From Mycolicibacter acidiphilus (lineage in GTDB: Bacteria; Actinomycetota; Actinomycetes; Mycobacteriales; Mycobacteriaceae), in assembly GCF_018455725.1 (NCBI RefSeq), contig NZ_JAHCLR010000003.1, forward strand, positions 1-64,000: DNA of 64,000 nt, written 5' to 3'. Numbering within the stretch: the first letter of the stretch is position 1; each line of letters opens with the position of its first letter. The position numbers were made by a program, and so were the translations under genes. This document shows, one piece after another, positions 1-9,416 of the stretch. The notes beneath the pieces were generated by a model, which was given only the letters and a program-made list of their open reading frames with translations, was not told where the DNA came from and searched no databases.

Positions 1-2
1 AA

Positions 3-164
3 TCCCTCAACAACACCCTCGACCGCACCCTCTACGGCGGCCGCATGACCGCACACACCGCCACCCGACAACACGCCGTCATGATCGGATTCGCCCTCGG
101 CCGCAACGCCATCGCCAACTACCTCCACCAACGGCGACAACAGCAGCCCGCGACCGCCGCCTGA
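3..164 (+). CDS. C-terminal end of a truncated, unrecognised protein
   Basis: The reading frame is open from base 3 to a TGA at 162-164, giving 53 residues of a protein whose start lies outside the window. The peptide contains the stretch RQHAVMIGFALGRNAIANYL followed by a basic, Gln-rich tail. I do not recognise the family. A transposase or replication-protein tail is possible but unproven. The coding strand is strikingly C-rich and G-poor compared with the rest of the window, which suggests a different origin from the core genes to the right. Confidence 0.5.
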   Translation, partial: SLNNTLDRTLYGGRMTAHTATRQHAVMIGFALGRNAIANYLHQRRQQQPATAA

Positions 165-343
165 CCACCCACCAGGGCACACCGATGCCCTCCGACCGGT
201 CACACCAGCCCCAGAACGCACATCAACCCCGCCCGCAGCTCCAGCAACGCCAAAAACCCTCACCCGGCGCGCCCCCAGCACCGCACGCCAAGCGCGCCGG
301 GCGATCCACTAGAGTTTTCAACACCTATTCACACAGGTCCCCC

Positions 344-416
344 GCCCCCGTAGCTCAGGGGATAGAGCACGGCTCTCCTAAAGCCGGTGTCGCAGGTTCG
401 AATCCTGCCGGGGGCA
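344..416 (+). tRNA. tRNA-Arg (anticodon CCU)
   Basis: This is a full cloverleaf of 73 nt. The acceptor arms GCCCCCG (344-350) and CGGGGGC (409-415) pair perfectly, and A416 is the discriminator. The D arm is GCTC...GAGC, the anticodon arm is CGGCT/AGCCG with loop CTCCTAA (anticodon CCT in DNA), and the T arm is GCAGG-TTCGAAT-CCTGC. CCA is not encoded. It decodes the AGG arginine codon. tRNA-Arg genes are common integration sites, but I saw no second copy of its 3' half in this window. Confidence 0.97.
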
Positions 417-581
417 CTATCTAGCAGCGAAAATGCTGGTCGAGACGCCCGATGAGCATCCGGGCCGGCGGCATGGATGCAGCGGTGCCGGAACGCGGTG
501 ACCTGATCGCGCTTCGTGAGGCTCGACGCGCAGCCGCATCGCGCACGAACCACACGCAATCGACCGCGACCGGAAGTCCAG

Positions 582-935
582 TTACCCCCCGGACGGCTCG
601 GGAAGACTCAAAAACGTCTTGATCGCGTCGATGATGGGCAGGCCTCTGCTGAGACTCGACGGGGCCCCCGGGCCACTGGCGATCACCATCTTGTTCCCGT
701 ACTGGGTCATGGTCCAGCCCAGGATGCTGACTCCCTCGAATATCCAGGCCAGCCACTGCTCAGACTGCTCACGCCAATCGTCAGGCGGAGGAGCACTGAT
801 CAGGGCGTCGACGCCTTCAGCGGGTATCGGCGGATGACCGCTTTGCCAGTCGGCGAAACTGCGCTTCGAAGTGTTCGGGTTCACGCAGGAATTATTGCGC
901 AACGTCTCTGCCCGCAGAAGTCCCGTTTGGGCCAT
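582..935 (-). CDS. Hypothetical protein, 117 residues (doubtful)
   Basis: An open frame runs from ATG at 933-935 to a stop at 582. The C-terminal two thirds (about residue 27 on) has natural-looking composition, with a Trp-rich patch (DDWREQSEQWLAWIFEG) followed by a beta-like stretch. The first 25 residues look less protein-like, so the true start may be internal. No family is recognised. It lies alone between the tRNA-Arg and decayed sequence, so it may itself be a remnant. Confidence 0.4.
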   Translation of the reverse strand: MAQTGLLRAETLRNNSCVNPNTSKRSFADWQSGHPPIPAEGVDALISAPPPDDWREQSEQWLAWIFEGVSILGWTMTQYGNKMVIASGPGAPSSLSRGLPIIDAIKTFLSLPEPSGG

Positions 936-1045
936 CGCCGAGAATCAGCCGGGACGACTGCCAACGGCGACTAACCCGCATTTGTTGGGACGCAACACCT
1001 TCACGGACGGCGGCAAACCTTCAACGGCGTTAAGCCCGCAGGCAG

Positions 1046-1571
1046 GTGTCATGGCACCAAACGCCGGACCGCGTCACGGCAATCCCCAGCTCCCGGCGGC
1101 GACGTCGTCGAAGATCGCGCTCCCCGTGCCCGGAATCTGTTGCAGCGCCCCGAAGATGCTCTGCGCTCCGGTGCGAATGCCTGGCTGATCGTCGCCGGGT
1201 CCCCGCTCGTCAGCGCCTCGACCAGATGGTATGCAGCGGTCTGCGACCGCAGCACCAGACCCTGTTACCGCACGAACAGATCGGTCAGCAGGCGCGGATG
1301 CGCCGGCACCGACGCCCCCCGCCCAGTTCAGCAGTGTCCAGCTGCCGCACGCCCACTACTCCGGCGCAGTGGACTCCTCCGGTCGACAGCAACTGCATCT
1401 GCAGCGGTCCGCACAGCAATCGCACTGACATTGGCATTCGGCGCATCGCACACTCATCCCACCAGGCTAGAACGCATCCGCCCCACCGAAGCCGGATTGC
1501 CAAGTCCCTTCAAGGCAACCCGCAGCTGCCGGTGGCGACGTCGTCGACGATGGCACCGATCCGTGCAGCCA
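1046..1571 (-). pseudogene. Decayed, duplicated 3' ends of a secreted-protein-like gene
   Basis: Reading the minus strand, two stretches end in almost the same peptide: AIFDDVAAGSWGLP then stop (near 1080) and GAIVDDVATGSCGLP then stop (near 1517). The DNA copies at 1078-1116 and 1514-1552 match at about 34 of 39 bases. Upstream of the first copy, the plausible coding frame (LRSQTAAYHLVEALTSGDPA) is broken by a frameshift before it reaches the conserved end. No intact ORF links the pieces. I infer tandem copies of a small gene now in decay; the parent family is not recognised. Confidence 0.4.
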
Positions 1572-3545
1572 TCACGCGCCGCCGAAGAACTCGCCCGGAT
1601 TCAGCAGCAACGAGCCCAGGTCACCGAGCGTCATCGGCGGGGTGTTCGCCACCAGATCGCTCATGTTCGCCCACTCATGTGCCGCGGTGGCGCCCAGTTC
1701 GGTCGGGAAGTTGTTGTTGGCGGTCAGGATCGCGGTCGCCAGGTCGTCGCGGGCGTTGAGGAACCCGGCGAGGATGCCGTAGCTCGGGTTGAGCAGCGAC
1801 TCCTGCAGCGCCGTGCCGACGTTCTGCCCGGTCAGCAGCGCCAGCACCGGTGCGATACCGGCCCACTGCATCGGCAGGCTGATGTCGCTCCAGGCCAACT
1901 GCAGGTTGTCGAGGATCGCCGTCCAACTCTGCGTCGGGTGGTCGGTGAGGTCCTGGGTGACGGCGTCCCAGTTCGGGCTCAGCGCGTCGGTCAGCCGCAG
2001 TGCGATCGGGGTGGCCGGCTGCTCGCCGAACACCTTCTGGAAGTCGTCCTCGCCGACCAGCCCCTTCATCCCGTACAGCAGGCCCTCCTGCAGCAGCCAC
2101 GCCGGCTGGGCGTGCATCCGCGAGGCGTCCAGGGCGTAGTCGAAGGAGAACACCCGCTGTGCCATGTCCGCCGCGTACTCCTCCGGGCTGACGGTCGGGG
2201 TGTCGGTGGGCAGGTATTTGGCGACGTCGGCGACGTCGACCAGCTGGGTCGTCACGCCCTCGCCGTAGGGGTCGGCACCGTCGGGCAGGTTCTCGAACCG
2301 GGCGAAGATCTCCCCCCGGGTGGTGTCACCGGAGTCCAGCCAGTTCGCCACCCCCGGGTTGGTGGCGCTGACGACGTAGTAGGTGTAGCCATCGGCGGAG
2401 TGGAACGCGGTGGTGTTGTTCAGCGTGGTCTGCGACAGGGTCGACGGCAGGCCGCCGCCGAACACGTTCATCAACTCGATGCCGCTGTACCCGGCGGCCA
2501 CATCGGGCACCTTGACGATCAGCGCCTGGCCGGGATCGAGATCGAAGTTCCCGGCCGACACGGCCGCGCTCGGCAGGCCGGTCGGGAACAGGTCGGTCTC
2601 CGACTGCAGCGCACTCATGGAGTTGACCGGTTCATTGATCCCGGCGATCTGCGCCAACCCGACGTTCATGTCGTTGAACTGCGGGACGATCTGGGCGAAT
2701 GCGCCGAACAGGGTGCTCAGCAGCGAATCGATCGAGGTGATCTTGGTGCCGGCCACATCCGTCACCGCGTCGCCGCCGTCGGGGGTGGGCAGCAGGCCGC
2801 CACTGGGGATCGCGAAGAACGGCGGGCAGTCCGAGATGCACTGCAGGCTGACGTTGGACCCGCCCTGCGCCCAGTTGCCCATCATGTCGCGGATCAGCAG
2901 CGAGGCGGCGCCGCTCTGAGTGGCGGTGGTGTCGTCGAGGAAATTCGCCGCACCCGGCGGCGCGGTGGGGCCGATGTAGACGGTGAACGTGCCGTCGGGG
3001 TTGACGACCAGACCGTGGTCGAGTTCCAGGCTGCCCTGGGTGACCGCGGATGCGCCGTCGATCTTCTCGGTGGCGATCGCGAACGCCTCGGTTCCGCCGC
3101 CGAGGGTGCCGGTCAGCTTGTAGGTCGCACCCTCGTGCAGCCCGGCGGTGACGTGGTAATAGATGTCAGGGGTGAAGAACTGGAAGTACTGGCGGGTGTC
3201 GGAGGCGTCGGCGGCCACCACCTCCGGGGACTGGAAGAACCACCCGTTGAACAACTCGGTGACCCGGGATATCCCCGACATCAGCAACTCGTAGTTGGTG
3301 TTCTGCAGCATCGTCGTCACGACGCCCTCGCTGCCCTCCGGCGCGAATGGCAGGGCGGCGTCCTTCGCCGCGGCGGCGTGGACGGCGTCCAGCAACTCCT
3401 GCAGGGTCGGCTGGAACGAGTCCGACGACGTCAGCGTCACGGCACGGGTGGTCGCAGCAGCCGACAGTGGTGCGCCGCCCCCGACCGCCAGCGCGCTGCC
3501 GAGCGCGACGACGACAACTGCGTTATTGATGATCCTCACGGCCAC
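1572..3545 (-). CDS. Secreted protein, 657 residues, distantly DUF1214-like
   Basis: The N-terminus (residues 1-31) is a Sec-type signal: a short basic start, a hydrophobic core and AAA-type cleavage. The region around residues 120-235 (the FTPDIYYHV segment onward to RDMMGNW) resembles the DUF1214-type beta domains that end in a line about Pro-Pro-Gly and a final WALTVY-like strand. This is a weak, by-eye similarity. The C-terminal 250 residues are helical and not recognised. The gene is divergent from the DUF1254/DUF1214-type lipoprotein gene across a 156-bp intergenic region, so the pair may share a promoter and a function at the cell surface. No catalytic motif is visible. Decayed gene ends lie directly downstream. 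Confidence 0.8.
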   Translation of the reverse strand: MAVRIINNAVVVVALGSALAVGGGAPLSAAATTRAVTLTSSDSFQPTLQELLDAVHAAAAKDAALPFAPEGSEGVVTTMLQNTNYELLMSGISRVTELFNGWFFQSPEVVAADASDTRQYFQFFTPDIYYHVTAGLHEGATYKLTGTLGGGTEAFAIATEKIDGASAVTQGSLELDHGLVVNPDGTFTVYIGPTAPPGAANFLDDTTATQSGAASLLIRDMMGNWAQGGSNVSLQCISDCPPFFAIPSGGLLPTPDGGDAVTDVAGTKITSIDSLLSTLFGAFAQIVPQFNDMNVGLAQIAGINEPVNSMSALQSETDLFPTGLPSAAVSAGNFDLDPGQALIVKVPDVAAGYSGIELMNVFGGGLPSTLSQTTLNNTTAFHSADGYTYYVVSATNPGVANWLDSGDTTRGEIFARFENLPDGADPYGEGVTTQLVDVADVAKYLPTDTPTVSPEEYAADMAQRVFSFDYALDASRMHAQPAWLLQEGLLYGMKGLVGEDDFQKVFGEQPATPIALRLTDALSPNWDAVTQDLTDHPTQSWTAILDNLQLAWSDISLPMQWAGIAPVLALLTGQNVGTALQESLLNPSYGILAGFLNARDDLATAILTANNNFPTELGATAAHEWANMSDLVANTPPMTLGDLGSLLLNPGEFFGGA

Positions 3546-3662
3546 TCCCCCAGGGCTGTCTCATCACAAATTCGACGTTTTATGGGCTAACTCTCATTTC
3601 GGACCATACGTGCGACGACGGACACGTGCAAGCGTTCACGCCCCCGCAGAGTTCGCTGTCTT

Positions 3663-3680
3663 TACCGACACCGGTCGGTA
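3663..3680. promoter_or_regulatory. Perfect inverted repeat, probable TetR-type operator
   Basis: TACCGAC (3663-3669) and GTCGGTA (3674-3680) are perfect arms around a 4-nt centre. The site lies 21 nt before the ATG of the lipoprotein gene and 117 nt from the start of the divergent secreted-protein gene. It shares the 11-mer ACCGGTCGGTA with a second palindrome at 23186-23199. The geometry suits a TetR-family dimer; the regulator is unknown. Confidence 0.5.
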
Positions 3681-3701
3681 GCGGCAGGTAGGTTGCGCTG
3701 C

Positions 3702-4784
3702 ATGGCCAAACGATGGGTTTCCACGGTCAGCATGGTGGCGGCGGCGCTGATCTTCACCGGCTGCGGATTGACGGTGACGAAAGCCGGCCCGGACAAACTG
3801 GTGGACGACGCCCCGCGCAGCACCCCCAACGGAATGGTGCTGGTCTCGCCGGACAATTTCGTGCGGGCCGCAACCGACGAGCAGTTCACCCGGATCGTCA
3901 ACGAGAACGGTTTCGGCCGCTTCTACCACTGGCGCGACTTCACCCCGATCGACCGCCAACTGGTGGTCCGCCCCAACCGGGACACCCTGTATTCCGCGGC
4001 CGTGTTCGACCTGCAGGCGGCGCCGGTGACGATCACACTGCCCGACCCGGCACAACGCTTCATGTCCGCGCAGGTCATCAATCAGGACGAGTACATCACC
4101 GACGTGTTCTACGGCGGCGGTCAGCACACCCTGGACCGCAAGGACGTCGGCACCCGCTACGTGCTGGTCGCCGTCCGCACGCTGGCCAACCCGCGGGATC
4201 CCGGCGATCTGGCGGCGGCGCGCGCCCTGCAGGACGCGATCACCGTGCAGCAGAACGACTCCGGCACGTTCGAGGTGCCCCGCTGGGATCCGGTCAGCCA
4301 GAAGAAGGTCGGCGACGCGCTACTGACCCTGGCCGAGACGATCCCCGACACCCGGGCCATGTTCGGGACGGCGCAGGACACCGACCCGATCCGCCACTTG
4401 ATCGGCGCCGCCTCGGCGTGGGGCGGCAACCGCGAACAGGACGCGCTGTACCTGAACGTCACCCCGGCCCGCAACGACGGCAGCACCGTCTACCGGCTGA
4501 CCGTGAAAAACGTTCCGGTGCAGGACTTCTGGTCGATCAGCGTGTACAATCGGGACGGCTACTTCACCGCGAACCCGCAGCAGTCCTACTCGATCAACGG
4601 CGACACCGCCACCAAGTCCGACGACGGATCGGTGACGGTGCAGTTCGGCGGTTGCACGCCGGGCGTCGTCAACTGCCTGCCGATCACCCCGGGCTGGAAC
4701 TATCTGGTCCGGCTCTACCGGCCGGAACCGCAGATCCTGTCCGGCCAGTGGACGTTCCCGGAGGCCCAGGTGAGCGGCGGCTAG
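3702..4784 (+). CDS. DUF1254/DUF1214-type lipoprotein
   Basis: The 360-residue product starts at ATG 3702. A signal peptide ends in FTGC, a lipobox with Cys21 as the likely lipid attachment site, so the protein should be anchored on the outer face of the membrane. The first domain (about residues 40-180) has the DUF1254 pattern of VSPDNFVRAATDEQF and VVRPNRDTLYSAAVFDL. The second (about 230-355) is DUF1214-like, with WSISVYNRDGYF and a final WNYLVRLYRP strand. Function of these families is not established. The gene converges on and overlaps by 4 nt the downstream membrane-protein gene. A palindrome sits just upstream. Confidence 0.85.
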   Translation: MAKRWVSTVSMVAAALIFTGCGLTVTKAGPDKLVDDAPRSTPNGMVLVSPDNFVRAATDEQFTRIVNENGFGRFYHWRDFTPIDRQLVVRPNRDTLYSAAVFDLQAAPVTITLPDPAQRFMSAQVINQDEYITDVFYGGGQHTLDRKDVGTRYVLVAVRTLANPRDPGDLAAARALQDAITVQQNDSGTFEVPRWDPVSQKKVGDALLTLAETIPDTRAMFGTAQDTDPIRHLIGAASAWGGNREQDALYLNVTPARNDGSTVYRLTVKNVPVQDFWSISVYNRDGYFTANPQQSYSINGDTATKSDDGSVTVQFGGCTPGVVNCLPITPGWNYLVRLYRPEPQILSGQWTFPEAQVSGG

Positions 4785-5203
4785 CGCGGCCGGCCGCCCA
4801 GCACCGACGCCAGCGCCCACACCGAGCAGGCCACCGCGCCGGCCGCGCTCGCCACACCGACGTACAGCCCGTACCCGGCGCTGATCGGGCCGGCCACGTT
4901 GAGCCGGTAGTAGAAGACGATCAGTGCAGCGATCGTCAGCGAAACCGTCAGCGCCGCAACCGCTGCCGAGCGGGCGAACAACTCCCGGCCGATCATCGCG
5001 CCGGCCACCAGCAGGACGGCGGCCAGCAGCATGAGCAGTTGCCCGACACCGAACCGGGGCGGCAGCGCCACACTGCCGGCGGTGCCGCCGATCGCGCTGG
5101 CGTGCCCGCCACCGTTCGCCGCGGTGGTCAGCCACGGCAGCCAGCCGCTGACCGACAGGATCACGGCGAACAGCGCGACCAGCCAGCCGGGGCGCAGCGT
5201 CAC
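4781..5203 (-). CDS. Four-helix membrane protein, unrecognised
   Basis: The 140-residue product has four hydrophobic segments (near residues 7-25, 52-70, 78-97 and 112-132), consistent with a small integral membrane protein. The GTG start at 5203 overlaps the stop of the START-domain gene upstream as GTGA, so it is likely translated by coupling as the last gene of the echA6-to-Rv0910 operon. I know no function for this family. Confidence 0.8.
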   Translation of the reverse strand: MTLRPGWLVALFAVILSVSGWLPWLTTAANGGGHASAIGGTAGSVALPPRFGVGQLLMLLAAVLLVAGAMIGRELFARSAAVAALTVSLTIAALIVFYYRLNVAGPISAGYGLYVGVASAAGAVACSVWALASVLGGRPR

Positions 5204-5637
5204 ACCCCGGCGAACACCGAGACGAACCGGCGCAGCGACTCGTTGATGTCACTCTTGAGCGCGCCGGCCACCAGCATGCCGATGGGGCCGAACAGCGCCG
5301 GGCCGCCGAGGTGCACGTCGAAGCCGACCACCGAACCGTCGTCGGTGGGGGTCACCCGGGCCAGCATCTTGACCTTCACACCGCCGCGGCCGACGCCGTT
5401 GAGCGTCATCGTGTTCGGCGGCTTGTAGTTCACGATCGTCCACTGGATCCGGTTCGGCATGCCCATGACCTCGACGATCGAGTCGATCACGGTGCCCTTC
5501 TCGATCTCCTCGGGCAGCACGCTGCGCCACACCCGGTGGATCGTCAGCCATTCCTTGTACCGCGACAGATCCGAGGCGTGCGCCCACGCCTCCTCGGGCG
5601 GCAGCGGGACGTCGATGGATCCGGAGAGCTTCGCCAT
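5200..5637 (-). CDS. START/SRPBCC-domain protein, Rv0910 orthologue
   Basis: The 145-residue product begins at ATG 5637 (MAKLSGSIDVPLPPEEAWAHA), the typical first beta strand and helix of a START/Bet v1 fold. A hydrophobic ligand cavity is expected from the family. Its order with the 70-residue gene upstream (4 nt gap) and ctpE matches Rv0908-Rv0909-Rv0910 of M. tuberculosis, where Rv0909/Rv0910 is annotated as an antitoxin-toxin pair. No toxin catalytic motif can be seen, so a lipid-binding role is equally possible. Confidence 0.85.
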   Translation of the reverse strand: MAKLSGSIDVPLPPEEAWAHASDLSRYKEWLTIHRVWRSVLPEEIEKGTVIDSIVEVMGMPNRIQWTIVNYKPPNTMTLNGVGRGGVKVKMLARVTPTDDGSVVGFDVHLGGPALFGPIGMLVAGALKSDINESLRRFVSVFAGV

Positions 5638-5641
5638 CGGG

Positions 5642-5854
5642 TCAGGCCTGCGCGCTCTCGTCGGTGCCGTCGGCCAGTGCCTTCTTGGCGGCGTCCTTCG
5701 CGGCATCCTGCGCCTTGTCGACGACCCCGGCGAACTTGCCGTCGGTCTTCTCGTCGATCAGGTCACCGGCCTTGTCGATGGCCGCCTCGGCCGCCTGCCC
5801 GATCTTGTCGGCGTTCTGCGCCAGCAGCCCCTTGGCCTTGTCCATAAAACCCAT
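5642..5854 (-). CDS. Small coiled Lys/Ala/Asp-rich protein, Rv0909 orthologue (putative antitoxin)
   Basis: The 70-residue protein starts at ATG 5854, preceded by an AAAGGA ribosome site five bases away. It begins MGFMDKAKGLLAQNADKIG and is a single amphipathic, highly charged helix with repeated DKA/KAxD motifs, resembling the antitoxin-annotated Rv0909. It sits between ctpE and the START-domain gene and is followed after 4 nt by it, so the two are likely co-translated. The antitoxin role comes from annotation of the orthologue, not from anything visible in the sequence. Confidence 0.85.
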   Translation of the reverse strand: MGFMDKAKGLLAQNADKIGQAAEAAIDKAGDLIDEKTDGKFAGVVDKAQDAAKDAAKKALADGTDESAQA

Positions 5855-5879
5855 GATCAGTCCTTTCGCCCCGCAGACC

Positions 5880-8282
5880 CTATCGCCCGGCAATTGTCGC
5901 CGGTGCCGACTCCCGCCACAACTTGGGTCGCTCCCCGAGCAGGAGGCCCTGCGCCCACCACAGCCCCTCGATGGCGGCGGCACCGAGTGCCCCGACGCCC
6001 AGGGCCACCGACGTCAGCGCGACGTTGGACGGATCCAGCAGGAACTTCTCCCGGGCCAGCGGGATCGCGAAGATCGCCACGTAGGCCAGGCCGCAGCACG
6101 CCACCAGGATCAGCCGCCACCACTGGTAGGGCCGCGCCACCACCGCCAAAACCCACACCGCGGTGACCAGCAGGGTGATCAGCGCAGTCGTCGACGCCTG
6201 CAACTGCTCGGCCGGCGTCGCGGCGATGCCGTGGTAAGCGATCAGGTAGGAGCCGAACGTGGCGGCGCCGACGATCAACCCCGCCGGCAGCGCCCCGGTC
6301 ATCACTCGCCGGACGAACCCGGGATGCGCGCGCTCGTTGTTGGGCGCCAGCGACAGGATGAACGACGGGATGCCGATGGTGAACCACGCGGCGATCGTCA
6401 CGTGGATCGGCTGGAACGGGAACAGCATCGGTTTGGTGTGAAACAGCACCGACCCCAGCCCGGTCAGCCCGACCAGCAGTGCGAGCAACACCGAGTACAC
6501 CGTCTTGGTCAGGAACAGGTTCGCGACGCGCTCGATGTTGCCGATCACCCGCCGGCCCTCACCGACCACGTAGGGCAGGGTGGCGAACCTGTTGTCCAGC
6601 AACACGATCTGCGCGACGGCCCGCGCCGCCGGACTGCCGGACCCCATTGCCACCCCGATGTCGGCGTCCTTGAGCGCCAGCACGTCGTTGACGCCGTCGC
6701 CGGTCATCGCCACCGTGTGGCCGTCACCCTGCAACGCCGCCACCATCGCCCGCTTCTGATCTGGACGCACCCGGCCGAACACCGTGTGCGTCTCCAGCGC
6801 GGCGGCCAGGCCGGCGGTGTCATCGGGCAGTTGCCGGGCGTCCATCGCGTCGGCGACCAGCCCCAGCTTGCCGGCGACCGCACCCACCGACACCGCGTTG
6901 TCTCCGGAGATCACCTTCACCGAGACGTCCTGGGTCGCAAAGTAATCCAGGGTGGCACGGGCGTCGTCGCGGAGCTTCTGCTCCAGCACCACCAGGGCCA
7001 CCGGGGTGACCTCACCGGGCGCCTGCGGATCGTCGACCGGCCGGTCGCTCGCGCCCAGCAGCAACACCCGCAACCCCTGCGCGCCGATCCGCTCGGCCCG
7101 GGCGGCCGCCGGCGACGCCGGGTCGAGCAGCACGTCGGGGGCGCCGATCAGCCAGTTGCCGTTGCCGCCGTAGGAGATTCCGCTCCACTTGGTGGCCGAC
7201 TTGAACGGCGCGGTGGCGGTCGCGGTCCACTCCGGCGCCGACGGGAACGCCTCGGCGATGGCCGCGATGCTCGCGTTGGGCCTCGGGTCGGCGGCGGCCA
7301 GCGCGGCCAGCGCTTGCTCGGCCGGCAGCCCGCCGTCGAGGTTGACGGTCTCGGCGACCCGCATGCCGTTCTCGGTGAGCGTGCCGGTCTTGTCGGCGCA
7401 CACCACGTCGACCCGGGCCAGCCCCTCGATCGCCGGCAGTTCCTGCACCAGACACTGCCGTCGGCCCAGCCGGATGACGCCGACCGCGAAAGCCAGCGAC
7501 GTCATCAGCACCAGGCCTTCGGGAACCATCGGCACCAGCGCCCCGACCATCGCCAGCACCGACGCCCGCCAGCCGACGTCGGTGGTGAACAGCTGGGTGT
7601 AGATGATCAGCAGGCCGGCCGGGATCAGCAGGTAGGTGATGAACTTCAGGATGGCGTCGATACCGCTGCGCAGTTCGGATTTGACCAGGGTGAACTTGCT
7701 GGCCTCCTCGGCCAGTTTCGCCGCGTACGCGTCGCGGCCCACCCGGGTGGCCCGGTAGGCGCCGGCGCCGGCGACCACGAAGCTGCCCGACATCACCTGG
7801 GCGCCTACGTGTTTGCCGATCGAGTCAGCTTCACCAGTGAGCAGCGACTCGTCGACCTCCAGATCGGTTTGCTCGACGACCTCGCCGTCGACGACGATCT
7901 GGTCGCCGGGACCGATCTCGATGACGTCGTCGAGCACCACGTCGGCGGGAAGCAGCTCCGCAGTGCCGGATCGTCTGCGCACCAACGGTTTCGCCTGGCC
8001 GACGATGGCGAGTTTGTCCAGCGTCTGTTTGGCGCGGATCTCCTGCACCATGCCGATCACCGAGTTGAAGACGATCAGCAGGCCGAACAGCCCGTTGATC
8101 AGCGACCCGGTGGTCAGCACGATCGCGAACAGCACACCGAGGATCGCGTTGATCCGGGTGAACACGTTGGCGGCGACGATCTCAGCGACGCTGCGCGCGG
8201 CCCGCGCCGGGACGTCGTTGGTCTGGCCGGCGGCGATCCGCCGGGCGACGTCGTCGTCGCTGAGACCGACGGCGATCGTCAC
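5880..8282 (-). CDS. ctpE: CtpE P-type calcium-transporting ATPase
   Basis: About 800 residues with the full P-type ATPase set: actuator TGEADS, phosphorylation loop DKTGTLT, nucleotide-binding region with KWSGISYG, and hinge [20 protein letters not shown]. About ten membrane segments are grouped as in P2-like pumps, and the length matches M. tuberculosis CtpE. CtpE is reported to import calcium across the mycobacterial membrane. The GTG at 8282 overlaps the upstream hydrolase stop as GTGA and was chosen for that reason; a GTG twelve bases earlier is the alternative. It lacks the heavy-metal N-terminal CxxC domain, which argues against a copper or zinc pump. Confidence 0.93.
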   Translation of the reverse strand: MTIAVGLSDDDVARRIAAGQTNDVPARAARSVAEIVAANVFTRINAILGVLFAIVLTTGSLINGLFGLLIVFNSVIGMVQEIRAKQTLDKLAIVGQAKPLVRRRSGTAELLPADVVLDDVIEIGPGDQIVVDGEVVEQTDLEVDESLLTGEADSIGKHVGAQVMSGSFVVAGAGAYRATRVGRDAYAAKLAEEASKFTLVKSELRSGIDAILKFITYLLIPAGLLIIYTQLFTTDVGWRASVLAMVGALVPMVPEGLVLMTSLAFAVGVIRLGRRQCLVQELPAIEGLARVDVVCADKTGTLTENGMRVAETVNLDGGLPAEQALAALAAADPRPNASIAAIAEAFPSAPEWTATATAPFKSATKWSGISYGGNGNWLIGAPDVLLDPASPAAARAERIGAQGLRVLLLGASDRPVDDPQAPGEVTPVALVVLEQKLRDDARATLDYFATQDVSVKVISGDNAVSVGAVAGKLGLVADAMDARQLPDDTAGLAAALETHTVFGRVRPDQKRAMVAALQGDGHTVAMTGDGVNDVLALKDADIGVAMGSGSPAARAVAQIVLLDNRFATLPYVVGEGRRVIGNIERVANLFLTKTVYSVLLALLVGLTGLGSVLFHTKPMLFPFQPIHVTIAAWFTIGIPSFILSLAPNNERAHPGFVRRVMTGALPAGLIVGAATFGSYLIAYHGIAATPAEQLQASTTALITLLVTAVWVLAVVARPYQWWRLILVACCGLAYVAIFAIPLAREKFLLDPSNVALTSVALGVGALGAAAIEGLWWAQGLLLGERPKLWRESAPATIAGR

Positions 8283-9400
8283 ACCCGCCACCACCGCTCC
8301 AGCGGCGCCCGGTTCTGCAGGTCGACGCGCTCGCCGGGCTTCGGCACCGCCACCGGCACGTCGTCGCCGGCCGCGGCCAGCAGTCGTTCCACCGGCTCGG
8401 TCCAGGGGTGCGGCGCCAGGCGGAACGTGCCCCAGTGGATCGGCAGCAGCGTCGACGTGGTGGCGCCGTTGAGGTCCCGGTGCGCCCGGACCGCCTCCTC
8501 GGGGTTCATGTGCACGTCCGGCCAGGCCCGGTTGTAGGCGCCGATCGGCAGCAGCGTCGCATCGAACGGACCGTGCTCAGCGCCGATCCGGCCGAAACCG
8601 GCGGTGTAGCCGGAGTCGCCACCGAAGTAGACCCGGTGCGCAGGCCCACCGATCACCCAGGACGACCACAGGGTGGTGTTGCGGGTCAGGAATCGCCCGG
8701 AGAAATGCCGGGCCGGGGTGCAGGTCAGCGTGAGTCGGCCGATCCGGGTGTGCTCATCCCAGTCGAGTTCGACGACGCGGTGCGGGTCGATGCCCCACGC
8801 CCGCAGGTGCGCGCCGACGCCGAGCGGGACGACGAACGGAGCGCGCTGGGTGCGGGCCAGCGCGGTGACGGTGTCGATGTCGAGATGGTCGTAGTGGTCG
8901 TGGCTGATGACGATCGCATCGACGGCCGGCAGCGCCGAGAGCTCCACCGGCACCGGATGCATCCGCTTGGGTCCCAGCGCATCCGATGGCGAGCACCGTT
9001 CGCTGAAGACGGGGTCGGTGAGCACCCGGTAGCCGTCGACCTCGACCAGCGCTGTCGCGTGCCCCAGCCAGGTGACCGCCAGCGCTCCGGGTGTGCCGGG
9101 AAAGTCCGGTGCTGCCAGTGGAATCGGGATCGGCCCCCGGCTGGCCGCCCGGCCTCGGAAAAGTTCCCACAGCACGAAGCGCTGCTCCTCGGTGTCGAGG
9201 TTCAGCAGCGACACCCGCTCGGCGTTGTGGAAGACGCCGTCGCGGTAGTGCGGCGAACGGGCGGCCACCCGATGGATGGCGGCCGGGTCGGCTCCCAGCG
9301 CGGCGGGAGCCCCGCGCAGCGCGCGCAGCGTCCACCCGCCGGCGACCAGCGCCGCCGCGCCACCCGACATCCGAGCCAGCCGCACCGCCCCCCGCAGCAT
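8279..9400 (-). CDS. Metallo-beta-lactamase-fold hydrolase (NAPE-PLD/UlaG-like), Rv0906 orthologue
   Basis: The 373-residue product has an N-terminal hydrophobic anchor (residues 10-25) and then an MBL fold: [15 protein letters not shown], the metal-binding HDHYDHLD motif, [14 protein letters not shown], and a late LLPIHWGTF histidine. This is the pattern of the NAPE-phospholipase D-like branch, which cleaves phosphodiesters, but the substrate cannot be read from sequence. ATG 9400 was chosen because it gives the family's usual length (Rv0906 is close in size) and follows a GGGAG site. It lies 16 nt after echA6 and overlaps ctpE, so it is part of one operon. Confidence 0.88.
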   Translation of the reverse strand: MLRGAVRLARMSGGAAALVAGGWTLRALRGAPAALGADPAAIHRVAARSPHYRDGVFHNAERVSLLNLDTEEQRFVLWELFRGRAASRGPIPIPLAAPDFPGTPGALAVTWLGHATALVEVDGYRVLTDPVFSERCSPSDALGPKRMHPVPVELSALPAVDAIVISHDHYDHLDIDTVTALARTQRAPFVVPLGVGAHLRAWGIDPHRVVELDWDEHTRIGRLTLTCTPARHFSGRFLTRNTTLWSSWVIGGPAHRVYFGGDSGYTAGFGRIGAEHGPFDATLLPIGAYNRAWPDVHMNPEEAVRAHRDLNGATTSTLLPIHWGTFRLAPHPWTEPVERLLAAAGDDVPVAVPKPGERVDLQNRAPLERWWRV

Positions 9401-9416
9401 GGTCGTCAGCTCCCGG

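Noticed and set aside
329-559. A minus-strand frame over the tRNA-Arg
   Set aside because: It translates the tRNA antisense (PGRIRTCDTGFR-type peptide), a common artefact.
1140-3590. An 816-codon open frame on the plus strand
   Set aside because: It is antisense to the 657-residue secreted protein, which has a signal peptide and natural composition; the plus frame has neither.
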